Below are positions 43,645 to 52,441 of a DNA stretch of 64,000 nucleotides, piece by piece. The notes beneath the pieces were generated by a model. That model was not told the DNA's origin and ran no database searches. It was given only the letters and a program-made list of their open reading frames with translations. This DNA is from Siphonodentalium dalli (lineage: Eukaryota; Mollusca; Scaphopoda; Gadilida; Siphonodentaliidae): contig CP136061.1 of the NCBI GenBank assembly GCA_032622095.1, forward strand, positions 258,882,077-258,946,076, read 5' to 3'. Each line of letters starts with the position of its first letter. The stretch's first letter is position 1. Made by a program: the position numbers and the translations under genes.

Positions 43645-44238
43645 TACACTAATGCCCTAAGTAATCGACTCCTTAACCACAGCAGAATTATGGGAAACTT
43701 TTCAGGATTTAGTCGGAAATATGGCTTGTTACCTTTCATCGGAAAGCTCTCAGTGAGATGAATGGCAACAAGCCATATTTCCGACTAAATCCTGAAAAGT
43801 TACCCATAATTCTGCTGTGGTTAACCCTTTACCCAACAGAAGGGCCCTGTGCCAATGCATTCTCTTATATATGCGAGTCGACCATAGGTCGCCTCGCATA
43901 TATAAGAGAATGCATTGGCTTAACACATTAAAAATTATAAAATTGTTAAAGAATGTAAGAAAAAATTATAAAAAAGAATTTTTTTTAGGCCAATGCATTC
44001 TCTTATATATGCGAGGCGACCTATGGTCGACTCGCATATATAAGAGAATGCATTGGCACAGGGCATAACTGTAACCATCACAATGTGGTCAATGAGCCGG
44101 TTCCAATGATATCCATATGTGTATGGTTCTATTGAGACAGACCGAAGATATTTTAGGCTGTTGAAGCTTTATTTGGCCGGTTTTGGCCGTTTTGTTGGGT
44201 AAAGGGTTAAGGAGTCGATTATTTAGGGCATTATTGTA
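43645..44238. mobile_element. Tc1/mariner-like MITE carrying a nested piggyBac-like MITE
   Basis: Left end tacactaatgccctaagtaa and right end tttagggcattattgta. The right arm reads ctgctgtggTTAA, then a foreign 382-bp element, then TTAAggagtcg. Uninterrupted copies read ctgtggttaaggagtcg, so a single TTAA was duplicated. Confidence 0.95.
43825..44206 (-). mobile_element. piggyBac-like MITE, end-type A, nested
   Basis: Termini ccctttacccaacagaaggg and ttttgttgggtaaaggg. Palindromes at 43852-43918 and 43990-44056. TTAA at 43821-43824 and 44207-44210 is the target duplication, proven by the intact MITE sequence elsewhere. Confidence 0.95.
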
Positions 44239-44408
44239 CTCCATTTTATTCAAAGTATCTGAAATAACAGGAAAGCATGGTCCCTAAGAAAATATTGAAC
44301 TTATTATGTGAACATTTCCCACCAGTCATTATGAATCATTCTGCTCTTGTATAATCTGTTCATCTGTTTATATTTCCTGAGCATTCCTTCAGATGAATAT
44401 TATTAATA

Positions 44409-44632
44409 ACCCTTTGAGTGCCAGGGGCCGATATTATCGGCCCTAAACCTACACAATAAGTCTGTTAAAGAATATAATAAAATATATTAAAATTGTAAAA
44501 AAAAAAAAATTGTTAAGCCAATGCATTCTCTTATATATGCGAGGCGACCTATGGTCGACTCGCATATATAAGAGAATGCATTGGCACAGGGTATATGGGT
44601 TAATACAAAAATCGGACCTGGCACTCAAAGGG
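44409..44632 (-). mobile_element. piggyBac-like MITE, end-type B
   Basis: Termini ccctttgagtgccaggggcc and cctggcactcaaaggg. The right TTAA is at 44633-44636; the left flank has drifted to ATAA. Palindrome at 44518-44584. Confidence 0.85.
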
Positions 44633-44715
44633 TTAAAAATAGACCATTCCAATCTATACTATTATAACTGAATGGGAGAATTCATTCAGTAAAGATTAAG
44701 CTTAAAACTAATTGG

Positions 44716-44929
44716 TACAGTAATGCCCTAAATAATCTACTCCTTAACCACAGCAGTACTTACGGGTAATTTTTCAGGAATTTGTCGAAAATATAACTTG
44801 TTGCCATTTATCGGAAAGATCTCACTGACATCCGATGAATGGCAACAAGCCATATTTACAACTAAATCCTGAAAAGTTACCCATAATTCTGCTGTGGTTA
44901 AGGAGTCGATTATTTAGGGCTGTACTGTA
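44716..44929. mobile_element. Tc1/mariner-like MITE, diverged
   Basis: tacagtaatgccctaaataa .. tctactcc to gattatttagggctgtactg .. ta. The left inner arm carries many changes. It begins the segment duplicated at 51.0 kb. Confidence 0.85.
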
Positions 44930-45225
44930 GTTACATGCCTTCCTCGTGGCCACATGTTTGTGAACTCCCGGGAAAACATGGGACTTATTGATTACTCACC
45001 TGCATTTTATTTCGTAACTGTGCTGACATTATTAAGAAAATCAAACACTGGTGTAAGCCTGAGTTTAGTGTGCCTGTCATTATCAGAATGAGGTCCCCAG
45101 AGGGTGAATTTAGTGAAGCTAGCATCACTAAATTCCCCCTCTGGGGACCTCATCTTCTCTGAAAAGCTAGTTTATTATAAAATTTCTATATTATAAACTT
45201 CTTCACATAGATTCTATTTCTTTAT
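44930..45225. repeat. Duplicated segment upstream of the GPCR exon
   Basis: gttacatgccttcctcgtgg .. ccacatgtttgtgaactccc .. gggaaaacatgggacttatt through the GAGGTCCCC palindrome (45088-45155) to acttcttcacatagattcta is nearly identical to 51189-51485. It would be intronic if the receptor has an upstream exon. Confidence 0.9.
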
Positions 45226-45279
45226 TTATGGCATTACTGTAAAAATAGTGACCTTTCAATAGCTTTCATGCAATTATCA

Positions 45280-45292
45280 TTGTTAATTTCAG
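45280..45292 (+). promoter_or_regulatory. Splice acceptor before the GPCR exon
   Basis: ttgttaatttcag| followed by gtgatcttc. A T-rich tract ending in AG, 82 bp before the receptor ATG, suggests an upstream untranslated exon and intron. Confidence 0.55.
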
Positions 45293-45374
45293 GTGATCTT
45301 CATACGAGAGAATCATTCTCCGAGGACACCTTAGATGAGCGGCGGAGAAACGTCTGCTATAACACCGGTGATCA

Positions 45375-46712
45375 ATGGAGTTCATATCACCACCATACCT
45401 TTACGGAAATGAAAGTATGGACGTCAATCTCACAAATCAATACCCGCCGCCATTTGATGAAGAGAGGATGCGAGAGATGATTCAAAAAGCAAACATTCGA
45501 TACAAAACGGATGAGTTGGTACACTATTTACAAGGAATTTCTGGAGTGACGATTTGCGTTATCGGCATCATCTGTAATATTCTTTCTGTGATTGTCTTAT
45601 CCCGGAAGACACTTCGCTCATCAACTTATTCATATCTCTCCGCGCTAGCAGCATGTGATACATTGGTACTTTTTTTCACATTTTTACTTTTGACTAAAGA
45701 CTCTGAAAAGCCAGATAAAGGAACAATACGCTGGGATGAACCTTATTACGTTAAAATGTTTCCTATCGTTCATCCATTGGCTGTAGCTACGCAAACATGT
45801 TCTATTTGGTTGACGCTTGCATTCACGGTGGATCGGTACATAATGATATGCCATCCATTTAGTGCGGAGAATTTCTGTAGCATTCGTCGAGCGAGAATCG
45901 TTATTTTCTCGCTATCAGTAGCAGCGCTCATATTCACTATCCCAAAATTCCTGGAGTACCAGACTAAGTCAATAATGGTCTCAGGAAACGAAACGAGACT
46001 AGTTCTCGAGTTCAGTGCTATAGGGTTGAGTCCAGTGTTCATTAAAGTGGTACATATTTGGTTATATTTGATGTTTGTTTGCGGCGGACCTTTTCTTTCT
46101 CTCGTCGTTCTCAACACGTTCCTCGTCCATGCTGTGAGGATGTCGCAAAAGAAAGAAAAGGAACTGAACCCAAAAGAAGTCCGTCGGAACGATACAACGA
46201 TAATGCTTATTGGACTAATAGTGATATTTCTCATCTGTCAAGTTCCGGCACTCGTTTCTCGCATTTGGTGGGCACTGGACAAGGACCAGGCCCTCGCATC
46301 ATGGCCGTACAGTGTCCTTAGTGAAACGGCCAACTTTCTAATTCTCTTTAATTCAGCCATAAATATCGTTCCGTATTACCTTTTCGGAAAGCGTTTTCGA
46401 CAGGAAATTGCTCTGGTGCTATGTGCGTGTAAAGGTGATGCTACCGATGATAAGATTTTGAGGACTTACAGCACGTCTTTCGAAGGCAACAGACGGCACA
46501 GTACATACAGTAACAATGGGGCGGTCGCTCCGTTTCTAAAGAACAGTAATAGCAGGGAAGCCTTTCCACACACTCTACCCAATCGTAACGCAGAGATGTC
46601 ACACACTCTACCCAATCAAAACGCAGAGATGTCAGAACTTACGAGTCTCACTCCGAAAGGACAGAAGAAGCCAGCTAATGGGAACTATGTCCTCACAGTT
46701 AACAAGAATTAA
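45375..46712 (+). CDS. Class A G-protein-coupled receptor, FMRFamide-receptor-like
   Basis: A 445-residue seven-transmembrane receptor that would signal at the plasma membrane through heterotrimeric G proteins. Membrane segments lie at about 54-76, 86-106, 130-152, 174-194, 226-250, 274-298 and 316-337. Landmarks: N68 in helix 1, D95 in helix 2, DRY at 153-155 followed by IMICHP, P291 in helix 6 (CQVP), and NSAIN-IVPYY at 326-335 in place of NPxxY. Sequons N12, N18 and N205 face outside. I see no cysteine at the usual start of helix 3 or in extracellular loop 2, so the common disulfide seems absent. The tail holds HTLPN(R/Q)NAEMS twice in tandem. Overall pattern (VDRY..CHP, NSxxN..Y.LFG) suggests the invertebrate FMRFamide/neuropeptide receptor group; the ligand is inferred only. 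TGA at 45369-45371 is in frame just upstream, so M1 is the first possible start; M15 has a better start context (A at -3, G at +4). Stop is TAA, intronless in this window. Confidence 0.92.
   Translation: MEFISPPYLYGNESMDVNLTNQYPPPFDEERMREMIQKANIRYKTDELVHYLQGISGVTICVIGIICNILSVIVLSRKTLRSSTYSYLSALAACDTLVLFFTFLLLTKDSEKPDKGTIRWDEPYYVKMFPIVHPLAVATQTCSIWLTLAFTVDRYIMICHPFSAENFCSIRRARIVIFSLSVAALIFTIPKFLEYQTKSIMVSGNETRLVLEFSAIGLSPVFIKVVHIWLYLMFVCGGPFLSLVVLNTFLVHAVRMSQKKEKELNPKEVRRNDTTIMLIGLIVIFLICQVPALVSRIWWALDKDQALASWPYSVLSETANFLILFNSAINIVPYYLFGKRFRQEIALVLCACKGDATDDKILRTYSTSFEGNRRHSTYSNNGAVAPFLKNSNSREAFPHTLPNRNAEMSHTLPNQNAEMSELTSLTPKGQKKPANGNYVLTVNKN
46569..46634 (+). repeat. 33-bp tandem duplication in the GPCR tail
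   Basis: cacactctacccaatcgtaa .. cgcagagatgtca is repeated with two base changes (aatcaaaac). It duplicates 11 residues in the cytoplasmic tail without breaking the frame. Confidence 0.95.
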
Positions 46713-46854
46713 CCCATAGGAATTATATCCTCACCATTAACAGGACTTAATTCATGGGATTTATGTCGGACTGTTGACAGGAATTATTACCACATTAGAA
46801 ATTAACAGATTAACAGTATTTTACCCTCATGATAAGATTCCATAATTTTGAGGC

Positions 46855-46930
46855 GAAGTTGACTGGAAGTGGGCGGCCGGCGTTAATGAAGCTTTGTTTT
46901 CATTAACACCCGCTTCCGGTTAAGTCACCG
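46855..46930. repeat. Short foldback 3' of the GPCR
   Basis: gactggaagtgggcg and cggcgttaatgaa pair with ttcattaacacccgcttccg .. gttaagtc around a short loop. Confidence 0.8.
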
Positions 46931-46956
46931 ATCACGTGATCACATGAGGACGGAGT

Positions 46957-47155
46957 GGTAATAATAGTAATAACATGATTTTGTTGAGCACCTTTGTTTA
47001 TTAACAGCCCTCCAGGAATGATTAACAGCCCTCGGTCCTATTAGCGGCCCTCAACTGCGTCTTGGGCCTCTAATAGGCCCTTGGGCTGTTAATCATACCT
47101 GTCGGGCCGTTAATAAACCATAACGCCCTAAAAAATCATGTTATTGGTATTTTAA
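46957..47155. repeat. Foldback of ~90-bp arms
   Basis: taataacatgattttgttga, tttattaacagccctccagg, aatgattaacagccctcgg pair with ccgttaataaacc, gggctgttaatcatacctgt and aatcatgttattggtatttt in reverse. An AATAAA at 47113-47118 could serve the receptor transcript but falls inside the repeat. Confidence 0.85.
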
Positions 47156-47188
47156 CTCATGGGGAATGTCATCACAGTTAATTAATAT

Positions 47189-47358
47189 GCAATTATTTTA
47201 TGTGTCTTTTGGGAACAGTCAAAATTGTCCCTCGGTATCAGGAATGACTATCGAACTGTTGCACAAGGCCATAGGCCGAGGGCAACAGTTCGATAGTCAT
47301 TCCTGATACCGAGGGACAACAATTTTGCCTGTTCCCAAAAGACACATGAAATAATTGC
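47189..47358. repeat. Near-perfect 170-bp palindrome
   Basis: gcaattatttt, tgtgtcttttgggaacag, cctcggtatcaggaatgact and atcgaactgttg are mirrored on the right arm with few changes. The centre is about caaggccataggccgagg near 47273. A single-strand copy would fold into a stem of roughly 75 bp. Confidence 0.95.
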
Positions 47359-47505
47359 TTTGTTACCCAATACATTTACTTGTATATAATCAGGTCATTG
47401 CTAATTAATCACACTCTTTAATAGTGTTATTTCGAATTATGAGAACTAACTGGTATATACCGCTATGGAAATAGCCGAAACGTCACGGAAATTGCAAACC
47501 ATGTA
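47359..47505. other. Short spacer
   Basis: No feature recognised. Confidence 0.3.
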
Positions 47506-47515
47506 ACAGTTAGTT

Positions 47516-47660
47516 TGGGCCAGTCAACAGTTCGCTCGGAGCCAGTCAACAGTTCGCTTGGGTCGGGCAACAGTTCACTCGTGACGTCACGAAAGCTCAC
47601 TGTGATTGCAAACCGGGCAACAGTTCATTCAGGGCGGGCAACAGTTCGTTGTGGCGTTAC
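47516..47660 (+). repeat. Irregular GGGCAACAGTTC repeats
   Basis: Five copies of (g/c)(g/t)(g/c)(c)aacagttc(g/a), such as ccagtcaacagttcgct and cgggcaacagttcatt, at 20-55 bp spacing, interleaved with cgtgacgtcacgaaagctca. Confidence 0.75.
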
Positions 47661-47785
47661 GAACGCGAACGGGGTTAACCAGTTAATTCTAAATCCCAAT
47701 GATTTACGAAGTAAAACTCTACTATTGGGTAACAACATGAATTAACTCATGGGATTTATGTCCATACAGTTAACAGTTATTATTT

Positions 47786-47876
47786 TTAGGCCAATGTATT
47801 CTCTTATATGGGAGACTTGCATATATAAGAGCATATATAAGAGAATGCATTGGCACAGGGTTTTCTCAACATTTCA
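47786..47876. repeat. Diverged palindrome-core unit
   Basis: ggccaatgtattctcttata, gggagacttgcatatataag, then a second catatataagagaatgcatt. The left half of the hairpin is shortened and the right half partly doubled. Confidence 0.75.
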
Positions 47877-48435
47877 GGAAGCTCCAGTCATGGGAGTGTT
47901 AAACTACCCTTACGGAGCCCCTCAGACGTGAGCAGACGACACTCAGCAATTCAAACTGCCACCTGTATGGGGCTCCCTAAAGGAAGCTCCAGTCATGGAA
48001 GGGTTAAAATACCCTTATTGAGCCCCTCACAGACATGAGCAGACTACTCTCGGCAATACAAACTGCCACCTGTATGGGGCTCCCTAAAGGAAGCTCCAGT
48101 CATGGAAGGGTTAAAATACCCTTATTGCGCCCCTCACAGACATGAGCAGACGACACTCAGCAATTCAAACTGCCACCTGTATGGGGCTCCCTAAAGGAAG
48201 CTCCAGTCATGGAAGGGTTAAAATACCCTTATTGCGCCCCTCACAGACATGAGCAGACGACTCTCGGCAATACAAAATGCCACCTGTATGGGGCTCCCTA
48301 AAGGAAGCTCCAGTCATGGAAGGGTTAAAATACCCTTATTGAGCCCCTCACAGACATGAGCAGACGACTCTCGGCAATACAAAATGCCACCTGTATGGGG
48401 CTCCCTAAAGGAAGCTCCAGTCATGGGAGTGTTAA
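47877..48435 (+). repeat. 107-bp tandem array, five units
   Basis: Units start at 47877, 47982, 48089, 48196 and 48303, with a final part at 48410. Each has ggaagctccagtcatggaag, ggttaaaatacccttattg, gagcagacgac, and tgccacctgtatggggctcc. The unit combines an end-type C terminus (gctccagtcatggaagggtt) with the gagcagacgac..ggggctccct phrase seen in end-type D elements. Confidence 0.95.
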
Positions 48436-48485
48436 CTTTCCTCCAAGGGGCGTAACATCCACACAACTTCATTGTTACATCTTAA

Positions 48486-48878
48486 CCCTTTTCCCAACAA
48501 ACCGGCCAAAACCGGCCAAATAAAGGTTCAACAGCCTAAAATATCTTCGGTCTGTCTCAATAGAACCATACAAATATGGATATCATTGGAACCGGCTCCT
48601 TGATCACATTGTGATGGTTACAGTTATGCCCTGTGCCAATGCATTCTCTTATATATGCGAGTCGACTATAGGTCGCCTCGCAATTATAAGAGAATGCATT
48701 GGCCTAAAAAAAATCTTATTTTTAACACTTTTTACCATTTTTTCTTACATTCTTTAACAATTTTATAATTTTTAATGTGTTAAGCCAATGCATTCTCTTA
48801 TATATGCGAGGCGACCTATGGTCGACTCGCATATATAAGAGAATGCATTGGCACAGGGCCCTTCTGTTGGGTAAAGGG
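48486..48878 (+). mobile_element. piggyBac-like MITE, end-type A
   Basis: TTAA at 48482-48485 and 48879-48882. Termini cccttttcccaacaaaccgg and ctgttgggtaaaggg. Palindromes at 48636-48702 (one arm mutated) and 48785-48851. Confidence 0.9.
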
Positions 48879-48949
48879 TTAAACAATCTATCGCATGGTT
48901 CATACATGTAGTTTGCAAAAATAAGACTAGAGAACTTGCTTAAAGTGAT

Positions 48950-49290
48950 GTGAAACACTCCGGTAGGATGATCAAATAGAAATGGAGAATATTATATCCA
49001 AAATGACAACACACACCGTGATTCTTATATATTAATTAAATGTAGTGACTCTTGATGGCGAAATCATTTTCGTTAATTTATCGCTGATGGATGCGTCCCG
49101 AATGGAGTAGTAAATATTTACAATTGAGCATAGTTCGACGATGGTTTCTATGGAGTGATACGGTTGATTTGTTTGAGTTTTAGGCATTGTTAGTAGATGC
49201 CACATTCCTCCAGTTGTCATAGTGCCTCAATACTAACTGATCAGTTTCATGCTCCCGAACAAGTCCATAATATGTATTTAATAGTGAGGA
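48950..49290 (+). repeat. Dispersed repeat (GTGAAACACTC type)
   Basis: gtgaaacactccggtaggat, gatcaaatagaaatggagaa, ctatggagtgatac, cacattcctccagttgtcat, actgatcagtttcatgctcc, aagtccataatatgtattta. It matches 53370-53580 and, inverted, 30770-31268. Confidence 0.8.
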
Positions 49291-49311
49291 TATTGACAGC
49301 CAAGCTTTTAA

Positions 49312-49689
49312 CCCTTTACCCAACAGAACGGCCCTGTGCCAATGCATTCTCTTATATATGCGAGTCGACCATAGGTCGCCTCGCATATATAAGAGAATGC
49401 ATTGGCTTAACACATTAAAAATTATAAAATTGTTAAAGAATGTAAGAAAAAATGTTAAAAAATGTTAAAAAGTGTTAAAAAAAGTTTTTTTTTAGGCCAG
49501 TGCATTCTCTTATATATAGTCGACTCGCATATATAAGAGAATGCATTGGCACAGGGCATAACTGTAACTATCACAATGTGGTCAAGGAGCCAGTTCCAAT
49601 GATATCCATATTTGTATGGTTCTATTGAGACAGACCGAAGATATTTTAGGCTGTTGAAGCTGTATTTGGCCGGTTTGTTGGGTAAAGGG
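49312..49689 (-). mobile_element. piggyBac-like MITE, end-type A
   Basis: TTAA at 49308-49311 and 49690-49693. Palindromes at 49339-49405 and 49497-49549; the second lacks part of the loop and left arm. Confidence 0.9.
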
Positions 49690-49764
49690 TTAATAGTTGG
49701 TACGAATGGTTGATGACTTATTTCCTCATGATTAAACCATGTTTTTTTTTTACTTTGCTGAAAT

Positions 49765-49880
49765 GGAGTCTTGTATGGACACAAGTACCGTACAAATTAG
49801 CGGGGGTATATATAAATGGGTTCTGTGAGTCTGTCTGTCAGTCCACAATTTGGGGCTCCTCAGTCATTGGCAGTCAGATT
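49765..49880 (+). repeat. Dispersed repeat with GTCTGTCAGT phrase
   Basis: gacacaagtaccgtacaaat, tagcgggggtatatataaat, gagtctgtctgtcagtc and ggggctcc match 28360-28490. Confidence 0.7.
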
Positions 49881-49916
49881 TGAATGATCTTTGGTGTTGT
49901 GTCACTGGGTGCTATA

Positions 49917-50136
49917 TACAGTAATGCCCTAAATAATTGACTCCTTAACCACATCAGAATTATGAGTAACTTTTCAGGATTTAGTCGGAAATATGGCTTG
50001 TTGCCATTCATCGGAAAGCTCTCACTGAGAGCTTTCCGATGAATGTCAACAAGCCGTATTTTTGACTAAATCCTGAAAAGTTACCCATAATTCTGCTGTC
50101 ATTAATAAGGAGTCGATTTTTGAGGGCATTACTGTA
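49917..50136. mobile_element. Tc1/mariner-like MITE, full length
   Basis: tacagtaatgccctaaataa .. ttgactcc to gagggcattactgta. TA edges and the full central hairpin (ggaaagctctcactgagagc). The right arm has a small insertion (cattaat). Confidence 0.9.
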
Positions 50137-50440
50137 TATGACATAATTTCATTTGTTAAAGATGGTCTATCTCTTCCAGGCCACAATTACAACAACAACA
50201 TAATTTTATAAACCTGATAAGAAATAGCTATTTTTTGATTAAAATATAGATAAAACTAAAGAAGGGGTATATTCTATAATAAAGTGTTTTATTTTGATTG
50301 TAATTCGCGTAAAATCTCTTCGTTGATCTGCAGTTTTCCTTGATTGAGGGTAACAAGATAGAGTGCTCTCTCTTGGTATGCTCCATACTTTTTCACATGG
50401 ATTTATTTTCTAAAAAACTGTTCCAGGAATGTGATATAGA
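50137..50440. other. Intergenic
   Basis: No feature recognised. Confidence 0.35.
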
Positions 50441-50590
50441 GGATCTCACATGAGTTCCTATTTTATACGGAATTTATCAACCGAGTTCACTAAATTCGAT
50501 TTGAGCCGAGGTTTACCGAGGCTCAAATAGAATTTAGAGGACGAGGTTGATAAATTACGTATAAAATAGGACGAGTGTGAGATACCTTTT
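50438..50590. repeat. Foldback of ~70-bp arms
   Basis: gatctcacatgagttcctat, tttatacggaatttatcaac and taaattcgatttgagcc pair with ggctcaaatagaatttaga, gttgataaattacgtataaa and ataggacgagtgtgagatac. Centre near 50513. Confidence 0.9.
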
Positions 50591-51003
50591 ATCACATGAT
50601 CAAATAAACACGAAGCAACGCGAAATATTCATCGAAAACAACAATCATAAACTACAGCGATCGCAAGTTATCTGAAGAACGCCGTGACGTCATCGCACGC
50701 GCTGATATTAAACGTGTCTATTACCGATAATTATGAAACTGCTTTTATGGCCAAATTATGTGATAAAAGAAATTATCAATAAAATTGATCTTAATTGTTA
50801 GAAGCTTTTCTGGACAGGTGGCATATATACTGTCTTATACCCTGGAATCTATATAAAACTTACTGGGAGGAGATAGTTCGTCTTTAATTGTAAATTTGTA
50901 TAGTAGAGATGTTTTGCAAAATGGTGATTATGTTTAACGGTAAGAACCATGTTGGGCTACTGAGTGAGTGTTCAAACTTCAGCGATTTCAGATGTTATGT
51001 ATG
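50591..51003. other. Intergenic
   Basis: No gene or repeat recognised. Confidence 0.35.
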
Positions 51004-51188
51004 TACAGTAATGCCCTAAATAATCGACTCCTTAACTACAGCAGAATTATGGGTAATTTTTCAGGATTTAGTCAGAAATATGAGAGCTTTCCAATGAATG
51101 GCAACAAGCCATATTTCCGAATAAATCCTGAAAAGTTACCCATAATTCTGCTGTGGTTAAGGAGTCGATTATTTAGGGCTTTACTGTA
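51004..51188. mobile_element. Tc1/mariner-like MITE, hairpin centre deleted
   Basis: tacagtaatgccctaaataa .. cgactcc; the left arm stops after gtcagaaatatg and joins agagctttccaatgaatggc. The right end is gatttagggctttactgta-like. It shares its right flank with the MITE at 44716. Confidence 0.9.
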
Positions 51189-51490
51189 GTTACATGCCTT
51201 CCTCGTGGCCACATGTTTGTGAACTCCCGGGAAAACATGGGACTTATTGATTACTCACCTGCATTTTATTTTCGTAAGTGTGCTGATATTATTAAGAAAA
51301 TCAAACACTGGTGTAAGCCTGAGTTTAGTGTGCCTGTCATTATCAGAATGAGGTCCCCAGAGGGTGAATTTAGTGAGGCTAGCATCACTAAATTCCCCCT
51401 CTGGGGACCTCATCTTCTCTGAAAAGCTACGTTATTATAAAATTTCTATAGAAACTTCTTCACATAGATAGATTCTATTTCTTTTTTGAG
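51189..51490. repeat. Duplicated segment, second copy
   Basis: Nearly identical to 44930-45225, including the GAGGTCCCC palindrome (51349-51413). It differs by small indels such as tttatttcg / tttattttcg and loss of tattata. Confidence 0.9.
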
Positions 51491-51552
51491 TTTAGTTTCT
51501 CTATATCCCCAAATTGGCAGATGACACATGAATTTGGTGATGCTAGCCCACT

Positions 51553-52110
51553 AAACAGTATACAGGGTTCGTACGCGGGTCTGGAATCCTGGAAAAGTTA
51601 TGGAATTCGAAAATTTCGATTCAATACCCTTGAAAAGTCTGGAAAATGGGACCTTTTTTCACCCTACTATGGGAAAAGTCTTGAAAATAGGCTACCCCGA
51701 GATTCAAGGTCTTGAAAAGTCATGGAATATCCCAAGGCCGAGTTCTTAGGTAAATAAACGCTGTTACTTTCCGATCTTATCGTCTAAGCTTGCGATACCA
51801 TCTCTGTAGTCATAGTTGAACTACATGTTTTACGGTATGCCGAAACACGAATTGTCTCCCTTACCGGAACTCCCGCTATATACCGCTATATATATCAGAA
51901 TTTGACCTAAATAGTAATAGTAAACAAATATGCCTGGAAACTGTGTCTTCCATGACAAATGGGTCACGGATACGCGGTTTGAAGCATGGATAGATCGGGT
52001 ACCTGCTAGGTACTAGGTATGGAAAAGTTATGGAATTTTTTCACTGAAAAGTCTTGGAAAATTTGTTCGAAAGTCTTGAAAAAGTATGGAAAAGTTATGG
52101 TATTTTACTC
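51553..52110. mobile_element. hAT-like remnant (CAGGGTTCGTAC end)
   Basis: Starts cagggttcgtacgcgggtct, then many tggaaaagt(t/c)(a/t)tgga and cttgaaaagtctgg phrases, seen again near the right edge (gaaaagtcttggaaaatttg). These are typical of short hAT remnants. The right terminus is unclear. It interrupts a GAGGTCCCC-type segment: aatttggtgatgctagcc lies just left and tagtatcactaacttcacca just right. Confidence 0.55.
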
Positions 52111-52116
52111 TCAGCT

Positions 52117-52175
52117 AGGTGTATAGTATCACTAACTTCACCATCTTGGGACATCATTCTGCAAATGTCAGACAC
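52117..52175. repeat. Half of the GAGGTCCCC palindrome
   Basis: tatcactaacttcaccatct .. tgggacatcattctgcaaat .. gtcagacacac matches the right arm and flank of the other copies (compare 26515-26570). Confidence 0.7.
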
Positions 52176-52242
52176 ACTCTATATCCATTACAGACTTGCC
52201 TGGAATACAACGTGGCGTAGTTAGTTATATTTCATTACCCAC

Positions 52243-52440
52243 GTGTTCAATTTGTTTCCCCAAAGGCAATACCAATTACGCAATGATATTCATAGTTCTC
52301 AAATGATCCCTTTTTTTGCCAAAAAGCATAGTGTTTTCTCAGACGCAGATGTCATTGGTATGCACCAAGATGCAGGTCTTATTGATTTTGAAGGAAATAA
52401 GCCGTCCAAATTGGATATGCTGTGTGGGGTATTAAATTGA
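52243..52440 (+). CDS. Small ORF of unknown nature
   Basis: 65 codons, starting MFNLFPQRQYQLRNDIHSSQ and containing FFAKKHSVFSDADVIGMHQD and AGLIDFEGNKPSKLDMLCGV. Composition looks more protein-like than other open frames nearby, but no domain is recognised. A tract tttgtttccccaaag ending at 52266 could be a splice acceptor, making this a terminal exon. An end-type D element begins within two bases of the stop. It may equally be chance. Confidence 0.25.
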   Translation: MFNLFPQRQYQLRNDIHSSQMIPFFAKKHSVFSDADVIGMHQDAGLIDFEGNKPSKLDMLCGVLN

Positions 52441-52441
52441 A

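Noticed and set aside
45770-46321. Antisense 154-codon ORF and a shifted-frame 87-codon ORF over the receptor
   Set aside because: Shadows of the GPCR coding frame with no motifs of their own.
47113-47118. Polyadenylation signal of the receptor gene
   Set aside because: The AATAAA lies inside a foldback repeat 400 bp after the stop, and no supporting downstream element is visible.
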